Shown here: positions 7,333 to 17,334 of the stretch, piece by piece | How positions within the stretch are numbered: the stretch's first letter is position 1 | How the letters are laid out: the number at the start of each line of letters is the position of its first letter | NCBI GenBank assembly: GCA_036397255.1 | Contig: DASWJH010000090.1 | Location: 1-40,277 of the forward strand | Source of the DNA: Nitrospiria bacterium | Lineage (GTDB): Bacteria; Nitrospirota; Nitrospiria; DASWJH01 | Reading direction: 5' to 3' | Length of the DNA: 40,277 nucleotides | Program-made: the position numbers and the translations under genes | Notes under the pieces: generated by a model | The model's database searches: none | What the model was told of the DNA's origin: nothing | Seen by the model: the letters and a program-made list of their open reading frames with translations, nothing else

Positions 7333-8421
7333 GTGTTGATTAAAGAGGGAGAGCTGACCCATAAACTAGATGCCATTGTGGAGCGGTTTGAACAATTGGG
7401 TCATTGTTTAAGCGATCCCAAGATTATTTCCAATCAGCCCGAATTTCAGAAAATCGCAAAAGAAAGGTCGGATCTTTTGGAAATTGCCCAAGGATACATG
7501 AAATATAAGGAACTGGTAAAACAACTGGAAGATACCATAGGCATTTTAGAAATCGAAGGGGTAGACCTGGAACTTCGTTCTCTTGCCGAGGAGGAGTTCA
7601 AAATTCTTAAGGAGAAAAAAGAAAAACAGGAGGAGTACCTTAAGATTCTTCTCGTTCCCAAAGACCCACTGGATGAGAAGAATACATTTTTAGAAATCCG
7701 CGCAGGAACGGGGGGAGAAGAGGCAGCACTATTCGCTGCTGTCCTTTTACGAATGTATTCCCGATATGCGGAAAAACGAAAATGGCAGATACAAACCCTG
7801 AGTCTAAATGAAACCGGCATAGGAGGTTTGAAAGAGGTGGTTTTGCTGATGGAAGGGAGAGGGGCCTATAGCCATCTCAAGTATGAAAGCGGGGTCCATC
7901 GGGTTCAAAGAATTCCCGTAACTGAAGCGGGGGGAAGGATACACACATCAACGGTTACGGTCGCTGTATTACCTGAGGCGGAAGAAGTCGATGTGGCAGT
8001 GGATCAAAAAGACCTTCGGATTGATACTTTTTGTTCTTCGGGACCGGGGGGCCAAAGTGTCAATACCACATACTCGGCCGTTCGGATAACCCATTTACCC
8101 ACAGGGATTGTTGTCAATTGCCAGGATGAACGGTCACAGATCAAAAACAAAGCGAAGGCCATGAGAATGCTTCGCTCCCGTCTTCAGGAAATTGAAAAGC
8201 AAAAGCAGGAAGATGAAATTTCTCAATCCCGGAAGGAGCAGGTGGGAACGGGGGACCGAAGTGAACGAATTAGGACCTATAATTTTCCTCAAAATCGAAT
8301 GACCGACCATCGTTTAGGGTTAACCTTACACAAATTGGATCAAATATTAGAAGGGGATTTAGATGAGGTGATTGATGCGTTAATTGCCAATGCCCACGCA
8401 GAACGGTTAAAAGGGTTATGA
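7333..8421 (+). CDS. prfA: Peptide chain release factor 1
   Basis: Recognises UAA and UAG in the ribosomal A site and triggers release of the finished protein. The peptidyl-tRNA hydrolysis motif GGQ is at 239-241 ([11 protein letters not shown]) and the codon-reading PxT motif is PVT (195-197), which separates RF1 from RF2 (SPF). Length 362 is standard. The start is GTG, supported by AGGAGG at 7319-7324 with an 8-base gap. The next gene, prmC, encodes the enzyme that methylates the Gln of GGQ, here Gln241. Confidence 0.98.
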   Translation: MLIKEGELTHKLDAIVERFEQLGHCLSDPKIISNQPEFQKIAKERSDLLEIAQGYMKYKELVKQLEDTIGILEIEGVDLELRSLAEEEFKILKEKKEKQEEYLKILLVPKDPLDEKNTFLEIRAGTGGEEAALFAAVLLRMYSRYAEKRKWQIQTLSLNETGIGGLKEVVLLMEGRGAYSHLKYESGVHRVQRIPVTEAGGRIHTSTVTVAVLPEAEEVDVAVDQKDLRIDTFCSSGPGGQSVNTTYSAVRITHLPTGIVVNCQDERSQIKNKAKAMRMLRSRLQEIEKQKQEDEISQSRKEQVGTGDRSERIRTYNFPQNRMTDHRLGLTLHKLDQILEGDLDEVIDALIANAHAERLKGL

Positions 8422-8458
8422 CCCATCCGGTCCCTATTCCTTAAAAAAATGTGATGCC

Positions 8459-9373
8459 GTGATGATTCCTTTGAAAATAGAACCCTCTCCCACAATCCGA
8501 AGGGCCATTGATTTGGGTGTGGGTATCCTCGAAGAGTCGGGAATTCCCACTCCAAGAGAAGAGGTCCTTTTTTTTCTAAAACGGGTGACTGGCCTAAATG
8601 ATCTTACCTTATTCCTTCATGAAACAACCCCATTAACTCCTTTGCAAAAGGACTGTTTTCAGGAATGTCTTCAAAGAAGAATGGCCCGGGAGCCTTTTCA
8701 GTATATTTTGGGAGACCAACCCTTTTGGGATTATGAGATTAAGGTTTCTCAGGGTGTTTTTATTCCCAGGCCTGAAACAGAATTGCTGATTCAAGAAGCA
8801 ATGGACCTTTCTTGGACGCCCCGTGAAATTATCGATTTGTGTACGGGGAGCGGTTGTATTGCTATTTCCCTTGCCAAATGTTTTCCAGAGGCCAAGATTT
8901 ACGCGGTGGACCTATCGCAAAAAGCTTTGAACCAAGCCAAAAGGAATGCCGAAAAGGTTGGAATAGACGTCAAGGTCCAATTTTTGGAAGGAGATCTTTT
9001 TTCTCCTTTTGAAGAATCCAATTGTAATAAACAGGTTGACTTATTGGTTTCTAATCCCCCCTATGTTTCTTCGAGGGAATTTTGGGCGCTGACACCTGAA
9101 ATTAAATATTTTGAACCTCCTCTGGCCCTTTTGGGAGGGCCAGAGGGGATGGATATTATTGAAAAAATTTTAAGAGGGGCTTGCAGTGTACTAAGGGTGG
9201 GAGGGCTTTTACTGATGGAGGTGGGAGAAGGGCATTCCCATCTGATTCAGCAATATCTGGGGAAAAAACCTGTTGGGCTCGTTTTTGAAAAGGTGGTTCA
9301 GGATTGGGCGGGAATTGACCGGGTGGTTTGTTTGAAACGCGCAGAAAAAAGGAGTGGAGCGCTCATTGGATAA
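8459..9373 (+). CDS. prmC: Release factor glutamine methyltransferase
   Basis: SAM-dependent N5-glutamine methyltransferase that modifies the GGQ glutamine of release factors. The N-terminal helical domain (about 1-95) is followed by the Rossmann domain, with RPETE (104-108), SAM motif [10 protein letters not shown] (126-135) and the substrate-glutamine motif NPPY (199-202). The start is GTG at 8459 or the ATG right after it; the ribosome site is weak for both. Its end overlaps the start of murA. Length 304 is within the usual range (about 275-300). Confidence 0.95.
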   Translation: MMIPLKIEPSPTIRRAIDLGVGILEESGIPTPREEVLFFLKRVTGLNDLTLFLHETTPLTPLQKDCFQECLQRRMAREPFQYILGDQPFWDYEIKVSQGVFIPRPETELLIQEAMDLSWTPREIIDLCTGSGCIAISLAKCFPEAKIYAVDLSQKALNQAKRNAEKVGIDVKVQFLEGDLFSPFEESNCNKQVDLLVSNPPYVSSREFWALTPEIKYFEPPLALLGGPEGMDIIEKILRGACSVLRVGGLLLMEVGEGHSHLIQQYLGKKPVGLVFEKVVQDWAGIDRVVCLKRAEKRSGALIG

Positions 9374-10628
9374 AATTATTGTGACCGGGGGGGAAAGGCT
9401 TGTTGGAGAGGTTTCTGTCAGTGGGGCAAAGAATTCTGCTTTACCCATCTTGGCGTCAACCTTATTATCCAAAGGAGATCAAACCCTGTTCAATGTTCCC
9501 AGTTTAGTCGATGTAAAAACCATATTAAAGCTTTTGCAAGGTTTGGGGGCAAAAGTTGTTTCAGAACAGGAGACCTGTACCGTGTCTTTTTCATCGATTA
9601 CTCATTGCGAAGCTCCCTATGATTTGGTAAAAACCATGCGGGCATCTATTCTGGTTTTGGGTCCGTTGGTTGCTCGGTTTCGGGAGGCGAGAGTGTCTCT
9701 TCCCGGGGGATGTGCCATCGGGGCAAGACCGATTAACCTTCATCTAATGGGCCTGGAAAAAATGGGGGCCGATATTCGAATTGAACATGGCTATGTTATT
9801 GTTAAGGCAAAAAAAGGCCTTCATGGAGCCAGAATTCCATTAGACATTCCCACTGTTACGGGAACCGAGAATTTAATGATGGCTGCGGTATTGGCCAATG
9901 GGACAACCGTGATTGAGAATGCCGCCTGTGAGCCCGAGATTTTGGATCTTGCCCAATTTTTAGTGAAACGGGGGGCCCGGATTCGGGGGGCCGGTACGGA
10001 AACCATTACCATTGAAGGGGTTCCTCGATTAGATGGTGGTGAATACACCATAATGCCAGACCGAATTGAAGCCGGAACGTTTCTCATTGCAGGGGCTATT
10101 ACAGGAGGGGACCTTTTTGTGAAACAGGTTCCTCACCATACATTGGAAGCATTAATTGGAAAGCTGAAGGAATCAGGCATCGAGGTGAAAGGAAAAGACG
10201 GTGGGTTGCATGTAAGGGTATTAGATAAGGTAAAGGCGGTGGATATCAAAACCATGCCCTATCCTGGTTTTCCAACGGATATGCAAGCCCAAATGATGAG
10301 TTTAATGGTCCTATCCAGCGGGTTGAGCGTTATTACAGAGATGATATTTGAGAATCGTTTTACACACGTTTCAGAATTAAAGCGGATGGGAGCCGATATT
10401 AAAGTGCAGGGAAATCATGCCATTGTTCAAGGGGTAAAACACCTTAGTGGGGCCCCTGTGATGGCGTCCGACTTACGTGCCAGTGCGTGTCTCATCCTCG
10501 CCGGTTTAGCTGCAGAAGGTGAGACAGAAATCTCTCGAATTTATCATTTGGATCGAGGATATGAACGAATTGAAAAGAAACTCTCTCAATTGGGCGCAAA
10601 GATTTGCCGAGTAAAAGATCACCCATAA
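9366..10628 (+). CDS. murA: UDP-N-acetylglucosamine 1-carboxyvinyltransferase
   Basis: First committed step of peptidoglycan synthesis: moves enolpyruvate from PEP to UDP-GlcNAc in the cytosol. Catalytic residues are Lys22 (SGAKN) and Cys116 in GGCAIGARP; with Cys rather than Asp there, the enzyme should be fosfomycin-sensitive. I use TTG at 9366, giving MDKIIVTGG and placing Lys22 exactly as in E. coli MurA; GGAG lies 11 bases upstream. A GTG at 9354 would add four residues but overlaps that ribosome site. It overlaps prmC by 8 bases and hisG by 25. Confidence 0.96.
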   Translation: MDKIIVTGGERLVGEVSVSGAKNSALPILASTLLSKGDQTLFNVPSLVDVKTILKLLQGLGAKVVSEQETCTVSFSSITHCEAPYDLVKTMRASILVLGPLVARFREARVSLPGGCAIGARPINLHLMGLEKMGADIRIEHGYVIVKAKKGLHGARIPLDIPTVTGTENLMMAAVLANGTTVIENAACEPEILDLAQFLVKRGARIRGAGTETITIEGVPRLDGGEYTIMPDRIEAGTFLIAGAITGGDLFVKQVPHHTLEALIGKLKESGIEVKGKDGGLHVRVLDKVKAVDIKTMPYPGFPTDMQAQMMSLMVLSSGLSVITEMIFENRFTHVSELKRMGADIKVQGNHAIVQGVKHLSGAPVMASDLRASACLILAGLAAEGETEISRIYHLDRGYERIEKKLSQLGAKICRVKDHP

Positions 10629-11287
10629 ATTCAAACCTAACAGTTGCCCTTCCCAAAGGGAAACTTCTTTCCCCTTCCCTCGAATTATTTCGAAGTGTCG
10701 GGTTTAAACTTCCGAAGCAAGGTCAAGGAGACCGTCGCCTTTTATTTGCCCCAAAGGGGGAGACTATCCGATTTATGTTTATTCGGGCTGTTGATGTTCC
10801 TACTTATGTGGAGCATGGGGCTGCGGATTTAGGAATCGTTGGAAAAGATGTCCTCCTGGAACAAGGCCATCGGGATCTTTACGAACCCCTGGATTTAAAG
10901 TTTGGTTTTTGCCGAATTGTGGTTGCCGAAGCCAAAGGGAAAGGAAAACGCCCCGTAACCAAAGGGTGGACTAAATTAAGAATAGCCACCAAGTATCCCA
11001 GGATCACCGAACGTTATTTTAGCCAAAAGGGTTTTCCGGTGGAGATCATCAAACTTTATGGTTCCATCGAGTTGGCCCCCTTGGTGGGGTTGGCAGAGCA
11101 AATTGTGGATTTAAGCTCAAGCGGGCAGACTCTTCGGGAGCACCACCTGGTTGAGGTTGAAGAAATTGCCAATTCCACTGCTCGACTGGTGGTGAATCGG
11201 GCGAGTTTGAAAATAAAATATCAAGGTATTGGAGACCTCATTCAAAAATTACAGAAAGGATTAAAAACATTCCATGAAAATCGTTGA
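10604..11287 (+). CDS. hisG: ATP phosphoribosyltransferase, short form
   Basis: First step of histidine synthesis: joins ATP and PRPP. The catalytic core begins [11 protein letters not shown] and has the PRPP loop DLSSSGQTL (169-177). At 227 residues it lacks the C-terminal regulatory domain of the roughly 300-residue form. Short HisG normally forms an octamer with HisZ, a histidyl-tRNA-synthetase-like regulatory subunit; no hisZ is in this window. The only standard start ahead of the core is TTG at 10604, inside the end of murA, so the two genes are probably translationally coupled. It overlaps hisD by 14 bases. Confidence 0.95.
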   Translation: MPSKRSPINSNLTVALPKGKLLSPSLELFRSVGFKLPKQGQGDRRLLFAPKGETIRFMFIRAVDVPTYVEHGAADLGIVGKDVLLEQGHRDLYEPLDLKFGFCRIVVAEAKGKGKRPVTKGWTKLRIATKYPRITERYFSQKGFPVEIIKLYGSIELAPLVGLAEQIVDLSSSGQTLREHHLVEVEEIANSTARLVVNRASLKIKYQGIGDLIQKLQKGLKTFHENR

Positions 11288-12554
11288 ATTTTCTAAAAAG
11301 GGTTTTCAGCGGGAACTGAACCGGATTACCAACAGGTTTCAAATACTTGATGATTCCGTTCGGAAAAAAGTAGAAGGAATTTTAAAAGAAGTGAGGGTTC
11401 AAGGGGATTCTGCTTTAAAAAAGTTTGAGAAAAAATTTGATCGTGTTACCCTCCAACCCAAACAATTTAAGGTGCCACCCATAAAAATAAAAAAAGCTCA
11501 TCGTCATTTAACTCCAGATCAAATGAAGAGCCTTCGCTACGCAGCCCAGCGAATCCGGTTTTTTCATGAAAACCAAAAAGTTACTTCTTGGTCTCGACGA
11601 AGTGGTGGGGCGTTGGTTGGACAGATTGTTCGTCCCCTCTCCTGCGTGGGGATTTATGTTCCGGGTGGAAATGCTGCCTATCCCTCTTCGGTGTTAATGA
11701 ATGCCATTCCAGCTCATGTCGCAGGGGTACCCAGAATTGTCATGTGTACTCCCCCGTCCATTAAAGGGATTAACCCTTCTTTACTGGCTGCAGCGAAAAT
11801 GGCAGGGGTACATGAGGTGTTTCAAATTGGGGGAGCGCAGGCCATTGGGGCCATGGCTTTTGGAACCAGAACCATTCCAAAAGTTGACAAAATTGTGGGT
11901 CCGGGAAATATTTTTGTTGCCACTGCTAAACGGTTGGTCTTTGGGGTGGTGGATATCGATATGGTTGCCGGCCCTAGCGAAGTGTTAATTATTGCGGACA
12001 CCAGCGCCTCACCGGCTTATGTGGCTGCTGATCTTTTAGCGCAAGCAGAACACGATGAAAAGGCAGCATCCATTTTGGTTACCCCGTCCCTTTCCTTAGC
12101 GAGTGCGGTTCAAAAAGAAATTCAAAAGCAGTTAAAGGAGTTAAGTCGCCGTTCCATTGCTTCGGTCTCGATCAAAGCGTTCGGCGCAATTTTTGTGGTT
12201 AGAAATTTAAGAGAGGCAGTGGATTTGGCCAATTGCGTTGCCCCTGAACATTTGGAACTGGCGGTGAAGAAACCCCGGGCCCTCCTGCCAGGCCTCAAAA
12301 ATGCTGGCGCAATTTTTTTAGGCCATTTCACGACAGAACCGGTTGGGGATTATGTGGCGGGGCCCAACCATGTGTTGCCCACTGGGGGAACCGCCCGGTT
12401 TTTTTCCCCCCTCTGCGTTGAAGATTTTTTTAAGAAAACCAGTTTAATCGAATATGGAAAGGCAGAATTGGGACGCGCGAAAGAGGCCATTCTACAACTT
12501 TCAGCCTTGGAAGGTCTGGAGGCTCATGGAAAGGCTGTTCAAATCCGATTATAG
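11274..12554 (+). CDS. hisD: Histidinol dehydrogenase
   Basis: Zinc enzyme that oxidises L-histidinol to L-histidine in two NAD-dependent steps, the end of the pathway. The key residues line up with E. coli HisD: zinc ligands Gln257, His260 (AQAEHDEKA), Asp359 and His418, and the catalytic pair Glu325-His326 (APEHLEL). Other signatures are [14 protein letters not shown] and [14 protein letters not shown]. Length 426 is standard. The ATG lies inside the end of hisG, with AAAGGA about 13 bases upstream. Confidence 0.98.
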   Translation: MKIVEFSKKGFQRELNRITNRFQILDDSVRKKVEGILKEVRVQGDSALKKFEKKFDRVTLQPKQFKVPPIKIKKAHRHLTPDQMKSLRYAAQRIRFFHENQKVTSWSRRSGGALVGQIVRPLSCVGIYVPGGNAAYPSSVLMNAIPAHVAGVPRIVMCTPPSIKGINPSLLAAAKMAGVHEVFQIGGAQAIGAMAFGTRTIPKVDKIVGPGNIFVATAKRLVFGVVDIDMVAGPSEVLIIADTSASPAYVAADLLAQAEHDEKAASILVTPSLSLASAVQKEIQKQLKELSRRSIASVSIKAFGAIFVVRNLREAVDLANCVAPEHLELAVKKPRALLPGLKNAGAIFLGHFTTEPVGDYVAGPNHVLPTGGTARFFSPLCVEDFFKKTSLIEYGKAELGRAKEAILQLSALEGLEAHGKAVQIRL

Positions 12555-12589
12555 GTAGCTGGTGATTGTTCAAAAGAAGGAAAAGAAGG

Positions 12590-13210
12590 ATGAAATCAAA
12601 GGGTCGAAAAAGTTCCCCAAAAAAGCGTATTGGAGAATATAAACGCCGAACAAAGGAAACGTCCATCCAAGGGCACTGGGTTGTCGATGGAAAGGGAATT
12701 GGGAAAATCAACACCGGAATGCCTTTCCTAGATCATATGTTGGATGTGATGACACGCCACGGGTTTTTTAATTTAGAGCTTGCTGCCCGGGGCGATTTAG
12801 AGGTGGATTTTCATCACACGGTTGAAGACTTAGGCATTGTGATGGGGGAATTAATCCACCGGGCCATAAAAGAGAAAAGTGGAATTCGTCGTTTCGGACA
12901 GTCAGCCGTTCCAATGGATGAGACCCTGGCGGTTGTGACCATGGACCTTAGTGGTCGTCCCCATCTAATTTACCGAGTGGAAATTCCAAAACCTCAACGG
13001 ATTCGAAGTTTTGACGTTTCATTGGTGGAGCATTTTTTTGAAGCCCTGGTCAATCACAGTCGAATGACCCTTCATATTAATGTTGATTATGGAAAGAATC
13101 CCCATCATATTCTGGAGGCGGTTTTTAAAGCCTTCGGAAGAGCGCTGGACCAGGCCACTCAAATCGATGACCGTATAGAAGGGGTGTTGTCGACTAAAGG
13201 AAAGCTTTAA
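12590..13210 (+). CDS. hisB: Imidazoleglycerol-phosphate dehydratase
   Basis: Dehydrates imidazoleglycerol phosphate to imidazole-acetol phosphate; manganese-dependent 24-mer. It is the dehydratase only, without the histidinol-phosphatase domain fused in enterobacteria. Motifs: GMPFLDHML (43-51), FHHTVEDLG (74-82, metal-binding His pair and Glu) and, near the C-terminus, [17 protein letters not shown]. The ATG has AAGGA 8 bases upstream; a TTG at 12566 would add 8 residues. About 15 Lys/Arg-rich residues precede the normal family start, a mild oddity. A separate phosphatase (HisN or HisJ type) must be encoded elsewhere. Confidence 0.96.
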   Translation: MKSKGRKSSPKKRIGEYKRRTKETSIQGHWVVDGKGIGKINTGMPFLDHMLDVMTRHGFFNLELAARGDLEVDFHHTVEDLGIVMGELIHRAIKEKSGIRRFGQSAVPMDETLAVVTMDLSGRPHLIYRVEIPKPQRIRSFDVSLVEHFFEALVNHSRMTLHINVDYGKNPHHILEAVFKAFGRALDQATQIDDRIEGVLSTKGKL

Positions 13211-13227
13211 CCTCAGGTCTGGAAAGT

Positions 13228-13875
13228 ATGGGCAGAATTGCAATTATTGATTATGGGATGGGAAATGTCAGAAGTGTCCAGAAGGGCCTGGAACGATTGG
13301 GTTTTTTCGCCACCATTACACGCTCCACAAAAGTTTTAGAGGATTGCAGTCATTTAATCCTTCCGGGGGTAGGGGCTTTTCCGGATTGTATGAGGAATTT
13401 AAAGCACTATGGGTTGATTGATCCCATTTTCAGGGAACTGGAAAAAGGGAAGCCTTTTCTGGGAATTTGCCTTGGCTATCAACTTCTTTTTAAGGAAAGC
13501 GAAGAGTTTGGATTTCATCCCGGTTTAGGGGTTTTAGAGGGAAGGGTTTTACGGTTTCAAAATGAACTGGAAAGATCTGGGAAAGGAATTGAAACAAAAG
13601 AACGATTAAAAATTCCTCATATGGGATGGAATAAAATTCTGGTTCGCAAACCCTCTCCGCTTTTCAAGGGTCTCCCAGAGGAGTTGTACCTATATTTTGT
13701 TCATTCCTATTATGTGGTTCCCGATCACTCTGATATCATATCATCTTATACCACTTATGGGATTCAGTTTGCCTCCAGTATTTGGAAGGACCACATTTTT
13801 GCATGTCAATTTCATCCCGAGAAAAGTCAGGATTACGGACTGGAAATACTTAAAAATTTTGGTTCTTTGTCATGA
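13228..13875 (+). CDS. hisH: Imidazole glycerol phosphate synthase, glutaminase subunit
   Basis: Class I glutamine amidotransferase that supplies ammonia to HisF. The triad is Cys81 in GICLGYQLL, His196 and Glu198 in FHPEKS. The start is fixed by IAIIDYGMGNVRSV. Length 215 is normal (about 200-215). The usual nucleophile loop is CLGMQ; here Tyr replaces Met, a tolerated variant. Its stop overlaps the next ATG as ATGA, so the lipoprotein gene is translationally coupled to it. Confidence 0.97.
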   Translation: MGRIAIIDYGMGNVRSVQKGLERLGFFATITRSTKVLEDCSHLILPGVGAFPDCMRNLKHYGLIDPIFRELEKGKPFLGICLGYQLLFKESEEFGFHPGLGVLEGRVLRFQNELERSGKGIETKERLKIPHMGWNKILVRKPSPLFKGLPEELYLYFVHSYYVVPDHSDIISSYTTYGIQFASSIWKDHIFACQFHPEKSQDYGLEILKNFGSLS

Positions 13876-14543
13876 AAAACCATTGGAGGAAAATCAACCC
13901 AAATACCTTATCCCTTTTTTTGGGTGTGATGATCTTGGTCGGTTGTGCCTCGGGAAACATTCATAGTGTGTCGCTTCCTGAAAATGAAGAGGCTTCAATT
14001 GAACGGGTGGCGGTTATTCCATTCCAGATAGGGAAGACACCGGAAAAACAATTTGCCTTTAAAAGTTCAAGCGTCGCCCCAGGGGCACAAGAGGTGATCA
14101 CCCGTTTATTCTGGCAAAGATTAAACGAAAAAGGCGACTACCGTTTGGCTTCTCATTTAAATGTTAAAAAAGTTTTGGGAGAGGTGGAAAATGGAACCGG
14201 AACGATCACCTCAGAAAAAATCAAAATATTAGGGGAACGGCTTCGTGTAGAGGGGGTAGTGATCGGATTGATCGATGTGTATGAGGAGAGAAAGGGAACG
14301 AATTATGGGGTGGAGTCCCCGGCGGCGGTGGGTTTTGTTGTTCAATTTTATCGGGTAAAAGACGGTCAGTTGCTTTGGAAAGGAAGTTATTATGAACGCC
14401 AAAAGTCTTTAATGGAAGATATTCGTACATTTTCCCTATTTTTGAAGCGTGGCGGAAAATGGGTAACCGCAAGCGATCTTGCGGATTTCGGTATCCGTGA
14501 GCTGATTAAAAGGTTCCCTATTTTAAAAATGAAGGAAAGTTAA
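13872..14543 (+). CDS. CsgG/TolB-N-like lipoprotein inside the his operon
   Basis: Predicted 223-residue lipoprotein: basic start, hydrophobic segment 13-24 and lipobox LVGC with Cys25. The mature part opens with RVAVIPFQ, and later has GERLRVEGVVIGLIDVYEE and KDGQLLWKGSYYE, a pattern of strands and helices typical of CsgG/TolB-N-like domains (AVLPF ... LGVDAVVTG ... dG.llW). No barrel-forming segment is evident. Its ATG overlaps the hisH stop by 4 bases, and hisA begins one base after its stop, so it is embedded in the operon. The link with histidine synthesis is unknown; co-transcription may be accidental. Assignment is by pattern only. Confidence 0.7.
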   Translation: MKNHWRKINPNTLSLFLGVMILVGCASGNIHSVSLPENEEASIERVAVIPFQIGKTPEKQFAFKSSSVAPGAQEVITRLFWQRLNEKGDYRLASHLNVKKVLGEVENGTGTITSEKIKILGERLRVEGVVIGLIDVYEERKGTNYGVESPAAVGFVVQFYRVKDGQLLWKGSYYERQKSLMEDIRTFSLFLKRGGKWVTASDLADFGIRELIKRFPILKMKES

Positions 14544-14544
14544 A

Positions 14545-15309
14545 ATGCTAGTAATTCCAGCCATTGATATTAAGGGGGGAAAGTGTGTGCGCCTCCGCCA
14601 AGGATGTCTTGGACAGGCCACCGAATATGGAAATGACCCTGTGGCCATGGCAATTCAATGGGCCTCCTTAGGTGCGCACCGGTTGCATATTGTTGATTTG
14701 GACGGTGCCTTTTCTGGGGGACCTGTAAACAAAGCAATTATTGAACAAATATGCCGGTCGGTCTCCACCATCCCCATTCAAGTGGGCGGGGGAATTCGAA
14801 CCTTTCAAAGCATTGAGGATTATATAAAAATGGGAGTCAGTCAGGTGGTTTTAGGAACATCTATCTTAGAAGACCCCACTTTGTTCAAGCAGGTTTGCGG
14901 GAACTTCCCCGGAAAGATAATGGCAGCTCTTGACACCAAAAACGGAGAGGTGGCTTCTAAGGGTTGGGTGGAGACTTCGGGGGAAAAAATGGAGGATGTG
15001 GTGTCCCGAATGGTTTCATCGGGAGTGAAAGCCATTATTTTTACGGATATCCAGAAAGATGGAATGTTATCCGGGCCCAACATTAGAAGCATTAAAAACC
15101 TGCTAAAAAAGACAGGAGTTCCCATCATCGCCTCGGGTGGAATTTCCACCCTTGCGGATGTTGAGGCCTTACTGGCTTTAGATCAAAGAAACCTTTTTGG
15201 GATGATCATCGGAAAAGCTCTTTATGATGGTTTAATAGAATTGCCATTTTTACTTCGCTTCATTCGGGAGAGAGCCAATGTTATCCAAACGGATAATCCC
15301 TTGTCTTGA
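14545..15309 (+). CDS. hisA: Phosphoribosylformimino-5-aminoimidazole carboxamide ribotide isomerase
   Basis: Amadori isomerase converting ProFAR to PRFAR. A half-barrel-duplicated TIM barrel with catalytic Asp8 (AIDIKGG) and Asp130 (AALDTKNG), and phosphate loops VGGGIR (80-85) and ASGGIS. GAAGGAAAG just before the ATG gives a good ribosome site. Length 254 is slightly longer than typical (about 240-245), through the tail that overlaps hisF by 32 bases. Confidence 0.97.
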   Translation: MLVIPAIDIKGGKCVRLRQGCLGQATEYGNDPVAMAIQWASLGAHRLHIVDLDGAFSGGPVNKAIIEQICRSVSTIPIQVGGGIRTFQSIEDYIKMGVSQVVLGTSILEDPTLFKQVCGNFPGKIMAALDTKNGEVASKGWVETSGEKMEDVVSRMVSSGVKAIIFTDIQKDGMLSGPNIRSIKNLLKKTGVPIIASGGISTLADVEALLALDQRNLFGMIIGKALYDGLIELPFLLRFIRERANVIQTDNPLS

Positions 15310-16054
15310 TGTAAAGGACGGCCGTGTCGTAAAAGGTGTAGGTTTTTTAAATTTAAAAGATGCGGGGGATCCTGTGGAGATTGCAGAGCTTTATGACCGC
15401 CAAGGGGCTGATGAGATCTGTTTTTTGGATATAACCGCTTCCCATGAAAAACGTTCGATTCTTTTAGATGTGGTTTCAAGAACGGCTGAAATGGTTTTTA
15501 TGCCCCTAACGGTGGGGGGAGGAATTAAGGAGTTGGAGGATATCAGCCAGCTTTTGCGGTCCGGGGCGGATAAGGTTTCCATTAATACGGCTGCTGTGGA
15601 AAGACCTGAATTTGTTGAAGAAGCGGCACAACGATTTGGTACACAATGCATTGTTTTAGCAATCGATGCCAAACGGGTGAATGGCGCGAAAAATCTCAGA
15701 TGGGAGGTTTATACCCATGGAGGCCGGAAGGAAACTGGTTTGGATATTGTGCAATGGGCCCAGCAGGGTGAAAAGTGGGGAGCGGGGGAACTGCTTCTAA
15801 CCAGCATGGACCAGGATGGGAGAAAAAACGGTTATGACTTAGAGCTTCTTAGGGCCGTTGCGGATGCTGTATCCATCCCAGTGATTGCATCCGGAGGGGC
15901 CGGAAATTCTGAGCATCTCTTTCAGGCACTGACACAAGGCCATGCGGATGCCGTTTTAGCCGCATCGATTTTTCATTATGGGGAAGTCAGTATTCCTGAA
16001 GTTAAAAAGTATTTAGAAGGGAAAGGAATCCCGGTTCGAAGGAGCGTTGAGTGA
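15278..16054 (+). CDS. hisF: Imidazole glycerol phosphate synthase, cyclase subunit
   Basis: Uses ammonia from HisH to turn PRFAR into imidazoleglycerol phosphate and AICAR, the latter feeding purine synthesis. Catalytic Asp11 ([13 protein letters not shown]) and Asp130 (VLAIDAKR) are present, as are VGGGI (79-83) and ASGGAG. The active-site stretch reads [13 protein letters not shown] where most HisF have TSMDRDGTKDGYD, conservative changes. Length 258 is standard. Its ATG is inside hisA, and its stop overlaps the hisIE start as GTGA. Confidence 0.97.
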   Translation: MLSKRIIPCLDVKDGRVVKGVGFLNLKDAGDPVEIAELYDRQGADEICFLDITASHEKRSILLDVVSRTAEMVFMPLTVGGGIKELEDISQLLRSGADKVSINTAAVERPEFVEEAAQRFGTQCIVLAIDAKRVNGAKNLRWEVYTHGGRKETGLDIVQWAQQGEKWGAGELLLTSMDQDGRKNGYDLELLRAVADAVSIPVIASGGAGNSEHLFQALTQGHADAVLAASIFHYGEVSIPEVKKYLEGKGIPVRRSVE

Positions 16055-16779
16055 TATTGCAAGTTCCAAAAAAGAATTTAAGAAAAGCAATTCCAATAAA
16101 TAAAAAAAAACTCAGTAATCTTTTAAAATTTGACCGTTGGGGGTTGATACCGGCAATTGTTCAGGATTATGAAAAAGGGAATGTTTTGATGTTGGCTTTT
16201 ATGAATAAAGAATCATTTTTAAAAACCCTGCAAACCGGTAAAACCTGTTTTTGGAGTCGGTCCCGAAAAAAACTCTGGACGAAAGGGGAAACCTCCGGAC
16301 ATATTCAAAAAGTTCGAGAATTATACCTGGATTGCGATCGGGATACCCTTTTGGTATTAGTGGATCAAAAAGGGGTGGCCTGTCATACCGGAAACACTTC
16401 CTGTTTTTTTACCGGTATCCTTCATTCGAAAAAAGTGAAGGGTTCCGATGGGGTTAGAAAAAATTTCTCCGAAAGAGGGTTGTCCATTTTAGAACAGGTG
16501 GAAGGTGTGATTCGCGATCGCAAGAGAAAACCCAAAAAAAATTCCTATGTGAGCTCCCTTTTTCAATCAGGCCAAGACCGGATTCTGAAAAAGATAACCG
16601 AAGAGGCCGGAGAGTTGGTGATAGGGTCCAAAAATAAGAAACGGCAGGAGATTATTTTTGAGACCGCTGATCTCTGGTTTCATTGCCTGGTGGTGTTAGG
16701 GCTCCATGGGATTCCTTTGTCGGAAGTATATCAAGAATTGAAGGGGCGGTTTGGAAAAACACCGTTTAAAAAAAAATAA
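16051..16779 (+). CDS. hisI: Bifunctional phosphoribosyl-AMP cyclohydrolase / phosphoribosyl-ATP pyrophosphatase
   Basis: Fused HisIE carrying out steps 2 and 3 of histidine synthesis. The cyclohydrolase domain (about 21-123) has [18 protein letters not shown], metal ligands Asp94, Asp96 and Asp98 (DCDRD) and zinc cysteines Cys95, Cys111 and Cys118. The pyrophosphatase domain (about 144-235) has KITEEAGE (181-188) and ETADLWFH (204-211). The N-terminus carries about 20 extra basic residues. The start is GTG with AAGGAG 7 bases upstream; it overlaps hisF by 4 bases. Last biosynthetic gene of the operon. Confidence 0.96.
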   Translation: MILQVPKKNLRKAIPINKKKLSNLLKFDRWGLIPAIVQDYEKGNVLMLAFMNKESFLKTLQTGKTCFWSRSRKKLWTKGETSGHIQKVRELYLDCDRDTLLVLVDQKGVACHTGNTSCFFTGILHSKKVKGSDGVRKNFSERGLSILEQVEGVIRDRKRKPKKNSYVSSLFQSGQDRILKKITEEAGELVIGSKNKKRQEIIFETADLWFHCLVVLGLHGIPLSEVYQELKGRFGKTPFKKK

Positions 16780-16797
16780 AGGGTTTTATATAGGGGC

Positions 16798-16834
16798 AAG
16801 CGGGCCCCTCCATTGGAGGAGCCCCCTTCCGCTT
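16798..16834 (+). terminator. Nested stem-loop after hisIE
   Basis: AAGCGG (16798-16803) pairs with CCGCTT (16829-16834), and inside it CCTCC (16807-16811) pairs with GGAGG (16815-16819). It sits about 20 bases after the hisIE stop, where an operon terminator is expected, but no T-run follows. It may be a Rho-assisted end or an mRNA 3'-end stabiliser. Confidence 0.35.
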
Positions 16835-16986
16835 ACCTGGACCAGAAAAAACGAGTGGAGTAAATCAGGGGGTTAAATAAAGTCCCAGAAGGTGCCAAGG
16901 GTATTTTCTTTATTTAAAAGTTCCGAAATTTTTGAAATTTTTGAACCTGGGGAATCCTAGGAAATCCAATAAAAAGGGGTTTGAAG

Positions 16987-17334
16987 ATGAACCAAGATTG
17001 TTTGTTTTGTAAAATTGTTTCTAAAACGGTGCAGAGTAAAATTTTATTTGAGGATGAAAATTTAATTGCAATAGAAGATATTAATCCTCAAGCTCCCGTA
17101 CATCTCTTAATGATTCCAAAAGTTCATCGGGAAAGCGCCATGGATCTTTTAGAAAGCGATCAGGCTCTTTTGGGTTCTCTTTTTTTAAGGTTAAGGGATT
17201 TAGCCCAGGAAAAAGGAGTTGGGAAATCTGGGTTTAGAGTGGTCCTCAACACAGGAAAAGAAGGGGGCCAAACCGTAGACCATATCCATTTTCATCTTTT
17301 GGGTGGCCGGGGTCTTGGGTGGCCTCCAGGGTAA
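16987..17334 (+). CDS. HIT family hydrolase (HinT-like)
   Basis: Histidine-triad nucleotide hydrolase of the HinT branch, acting on AMP-lysyl or aminoacyl-AMP type phosphoramidates. The triad is HIHFH with His99, His101 and His103. Cys5 and Cys8 (CLFCKI) with a conserved His form the usual zinc site. Length 115 is standard. I start at the ATG with GGGG 7 bases upstream rather than the in-frame TTG two codons earlier. It trails the histidine operon, as often seen in this gene order; it probably has its own promoter in the 200-base gap, but I see no clear one. Confidence 0.92.
   Translation: MNQDCLFCKIVSKTVQSKILFEDENLIAIEDINPQAPVHLLMIPKVHRESAMDLLESDQALLGSLFLRLRDLAQEKGVGKSGFRVVLNTGKEGGQTVDHIHFHLLGGRGLGWPPG

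Noticed and set aside
16926-16946. Tandem GAAATTTTT copies before the HIT gene
   Set aside because: Two short AT-rich copies only; likely chance in a low-complexity spacer.
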